Shown here piece after piece: positions 4,792-6,818 of a stretch of 6,818 nucleotides of DNA; the stretch's first letter is position 1; each line of letters begins with the position of its first letter. The DNA is from Myxococcaceae bacterium (GTDB lineage: Bacteria > Myxococcota > Myxococcia > Myxococcales > Myxococcaceae). A model generated the notes under the pieces. The model saw nothing but the letters and a program-made list of their open reading frames with translations, searched no databases and had not been told where the DNA came from. The DNA lies in assembly GCA_018262385.1 (NCBI GenBank), contig JAGSPQ010000191.1, positions 1 through 6,818 on the forward strand. Direction: 5' to 3'. Position numbers and translations under genes: made by a program.

Positions 4792-5637
4792 ATGGGAATC
4801 AAGAGCTTCAAGCCGACTTCGGCTGCACGTCGTCTGACGACCGTCTCGGACTTCGCGGAGATCACCCGCGACATTCCCGAGAAGACGCTGACCACGGCGA
4901 TGCGCCGCTCGGGTGGCCGTAACTCCGATGGCCACATCACCCGCCGTCACCAGGGTGGCGGTCACAAGCGCCGCTACCGGATCATCGACTTCAAGCGCCT
5001 GGACAAGGACGGCGTGCCCGCGAAGGTGGTCTCGGTCGAGTACGACCCGAACCGCACCGCGAACATCGCGCTGCTCCACTACCTCGACGGCGAGAAGCGC
5101 TACATCCTCGCTCCGACCGGCCTCGCGGTGGGCGATCTGCTCCACACCGGGCCGACCGCCGACATCCGGCCTGGCAACGCGCTGCCGCTGCAGAACATCC
5201 CGGTCGGCACCGTGATCCACAACGTCGAGATCAAGCCCGGTCGTGGCTCGCAGTTCATCCGCTCGGCCGGCAGCTGGGGTCAGTTGATGGCGAAGGAAGG
5301 CGACTACGCCCAGATCCGCCTGCCCTCGGGCGCGGTTCGCAAGGTGTTGATCACCTGCCGTGCGACCATCGGCCAGCTCGGCAACATCGATCACGAAATC
5401 ATCCGCGTCGGTAAGGCCGGCAAGAGCCGCTGGCTCGGCATCCGCCCCACCGTCCGTGGTCTCGCGATGAACCCCGTCGATCACCCGCACGGTGGTGGCG
5501 AAGGCAAGTCCGGCCAGGGAAATCCCCACCCGGTTTCTCCGTGGGGCAAGAAGACCAAGGGCCTCACCACCCGCGCCAACAAGCGCACTGACAAGTTCAT
5601 CGTTTCGGGTCGCCGCCAGGGCGTCCGCAGCCAGTAG
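4792..5637 (+). CDS. rplB: 50S ribosomal protein L2
   Basis: The product is 281 residues (E. coli 273). L2 binds 23S rRNA domain IV, bridges the subunits and is needed for peptidyl-transferase assembly. Visible landmarks are [13 protein letters not shown] at the start, [42 protein letters not shown], and the strongly conserved [12 protein letters not shown] at 227-238. His231 there corresponds to the functionally important His229 of E. coli. The end [18 protein letters not shown] is typical. The gene starts two bases after the rplW stop. Its best Shine-Dalgarno (GGGAGG, 4774-4779) lies inside rplW with a rather long 12-base spacing, so coupling to rplW is likely. Confidence 0.98.
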   Translation: MGIKSFKPTSAARRLTTVSDFAEITRDIPEKTLTTAMRRSGGRNSDGHITRRHQGGGHKRRYRIIDFKRLDKDGVPAKVVSVEYDPNRTANIALLHYLDGEKRYILAPTGLAVGDLLHTGPTADIRPGNALPLQNIPVGTVIHNVEIKPGRGSQFIRSAGSWGQLMAKEGDYAQIRLPSGAVRKVLITCRATIGQLGNIDHEIIRVGKAGKSRWLGIRPTVRGLAMNPVDHPHGGGEGKSGQGNPHPVSPWGKKTKGLTTRANKRTDKFIVSGRRQGVRSQ

Positions 5638-5652
5638 GGGTAAGGAAAGACA

Positions 5653-5946
5653 ATGGCTCGTTCAATCTACAAAGGCCCGTTCGTCGACCTCCACCTGACC
5701 AAGAAGGTTCAGGACATGGTGAAGGCGAGCAAGAAGTCGGTCATCAAGACCTGGTCGCGGCGCTCGACGATTCTCCCCGAGTTCGTCGGCCACACGTTCG
5801 CGGTGCACAACGGGCGGAAGTTCATCCCGGTGTTCGTCACCGAGAACATGGTCGGTCACAAGCTGGGCGAGTTCGCCCCTACCCGCACCTTCGTCGGCCA
5901 CTCGGCCGAGAAGAAGGTGGCTCCCGCCGCCGGCGGCAAGAAGTAA
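5653..5946 (+). CDS. rpsS: 30S ribosomal protein S19
   Basis: The product is 97 residues, a few longer than E. coli S19 (92) through a short Ala/Lys-rich tail. S19 sits in the 30S head next to S13. The family signature is clear: [14 protein letters not shown] at the start, [50 protein letters not shown] (residues 31-80 in pattern) and the GHSAEKK end. AAGGA at 5642-5646 lies six bases before the ATG. The 15-base gap after rplB and the order rplB-rpsS-rplV are canonical. Confidence 0.98.
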   Translation: MARSIYKGPFVDLHLTKKVQDMVKASKKSVIKTWSRRSTILPEFVGHTFAVHNGRKFIPVFVTENMVGHKLGEFAPTRTFVGHSAEKKVAPAAGGKK

Positions 5947-5956
5947 GGAGCGGACC

Positions 5957-6310
5957 ATGGAAGCCACTGCACACCTTCGTCACCTCACCATGGCCCCCCG
6001 GAAGCTCTCGGTGGTTGCTGCGCTCGTGCGCGGCAAGCCGGTCGGCGCTGCGATCAGCATCCTGACCTTCACCAAGCGCGCCGCGGCCCGCCCGGTGAAG
6101 AAGCTGCTCGAGAGCGCGATCGCCAACGCCACCGACCTTTCCAAGGGGCAGGTCGACATCGACAAGCTCTACGTCAAGCACATCTCGGTCGACCAGGGCC
6201 CCACCTCGCGGCGCTTCATGCCTCGCGCGATGGGCCGGGCCAGCCGGATCAACAAGAAGACCAGCCACGTTCACGTCGTCCTCACCGACGACAAGAAGCC
6301 GAAGGCGTAA
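5957..6310 (+). CDS. rplV: 50S ribosomal protein L22
   Basis: The product is 117 residues (E. coli 110). L22 binds all 23S rRNA domains, and its beta-hairpin lines the exit tunnel opposite L4. Landmarks are the N-terminal [20 protein letters not shown] (the usual APRK motif at 13-16), a middle helix with [16 protein letters not shown], and the hairpin region [35 protein letters not shown] at 5944-5950 combines the rpsS stop with the Shine-Dalgarno, six bases before the ATG. An internal ATG at residue 12 is not the start, because the residues before it belong to the conserved N-terminus. Confidence 0.97.
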   Translation: MEATAHLRHLTMAPRKLSVVAALVRGKPVGAAISILTFTKRAAARPVKKLLESAIANATDLSKGQVDIDKLYVKHISVDQGPTSRRFMPRAMGRASRINKKTSHVHVVLTDDKKPKA

Positions 6311-6318
6311 GGAGACAC

Positions 6319-6818
6319 ATGGGTCAGAAAGTACATCCGATTGGCTTCCGTCTCGGCGTCATCCGCACCTGGGACAGCAAGTGGTTCGACGAGAAGAACT
6401 ACGCGCAGTGGCTGCACGAAGACATCAAGATCCGCAACTTCGTCAAGAAGAGCCTGAACCACGCCGGCGTCTCGAAGGTCGAGATTGAGCGCGCGGCCAA
6501 CAAGGTGAAGGTCAACGTTCACACCGCCCGCCCGGGGATCGTGATCGGCAAGCGCGGCGCCGGCATCGAGACGGTGAAGAAGGACCTCCAGGCGTTCACC
6601 AAGAACGAGGTGTTCCTGAACATCGTCGAGGTCCGCAAGGCCGAGATCGACGCCCAGCTGGTGGCCGAGAACATCACCACCCAGCTCGAGCGACGCATCG
6701 CCTTCCGCCGCGCGATGAAGAAGGCCATCCAGACCGCCATGAAGTTCGGCGCCAAGGGCATTCGCGTCGCCTGCTCGGGCCGCCTGGGCGGCGCCGAAAT
6801 GGCCCGCTACGAGTGGTA
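6319..6818 (+). CDS. rpsC: 30S ribosomal protein S3, N-terminal part (3' truncated by window edge)
   Basis: 166 complete codons are visible out of roughly 210-235 expected; the frame is open to the window end. S3 forms part of the mRNA entry channel of the 30S subunit and contributes to its helicase activity. The start [23 protein letters not shown] is the family signature. The KH-domain RNA-binding loop appears as [12 protein letters not shown] around residues 73-84. It is followed by [47 protein letters not shown], the C-terminal-domain pattern that includes the mRNA-contacting basic helix. TAAGGAG at 6308-6314 merges the rplV stop and Shine-Dalgarno, four bases before the ATG. Confidence 0.98.
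   Translation, partial: MGQKVHPIGFRLGVIRTWDSKWFDEKNYAQWLHEDIKIRNFVKKSLNHAGVSKVEIERAANKVKVNVHTARPGIVIGKRGAGIETVKKDLQAFTKNEVFLNIVEVRKAEIDAQLVAENITTQLERRIAFRRAMKKAIQTAMKFGAKGIRVACSGRLGGAEMARYEW

Overview
The window is GC-rich (by eye about two thirds G+C) bacterial chromosome covering the junction between the str and S10 ribosomal-protein operons. The EF-Tu, L4 and other ribosomal proteins, together with small lipoproteins rich in Asp-Ala-Gly and Asp-Gly-Gly repeats, suggest a myxobacterium (Myxococcota). That assignment is an inference from style; no rRNA is present.

Layout. (1) 1-592: the 3' half of tuf (EF-Tu domains II and III). (2) 593-1260: three tandem, diverged copies of a unit made of a short spacer with a hairpin plus a gene for a tiny Cys-containing peptide. 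The first two peptides carry lipoprotein-type signals and end exactly in Cys-x-Cys; the third is decayed. (3) 1257-2708: a three-part enzyme with an N-terminal PqqD/RRE-like segment, a flavoprotein Cys-decarboxylase (HFCD) domain and a class I SAM methyltransferase domain. (4) 2724-3323, minus strand: a protein of unknown function with an HEVCH metal-site motif, convergent with the enzyme gene. (5) 3324-3533: an intergenic control region with a good sigma70-like promoter for the S10 operon. (6) 3534-6818: rpsJ, rplD, rplW, rplB, rpsS, rplV and the start of rpsC, tightly packed and in canonical order except that rplC (L3) is missing between rpsJ and rplD.

How the parts may work together. Parts 2 and 3 look like one functional cassette placed directly behind tuf, with no gap, so it probably shares the strong str-operon transcription. 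HFCD enzymes of the EpiD/TvaF type oxidatively decarboxylate a C-terminal cysteine of a peptide, RRE domains bind leader peptides, and a methyltransferase could cap the resulting enethiol. The two intact small proteins end in a free cysteine (…CLC and …CFC). I therefore propose a RiPP-like system whose precursors are lipoproteins with a modified C-terminal cysteine. This is inferred from architecture and gene order and is untested. Four hairpins with similar geometry but different stem sequences lie about 10 nt after the stop codons of tuf and of each small gene. They suggest an RNA-level control element that was duplicated with the genes. The ribosomal-protein genes downstream are ordinary housekeeping.
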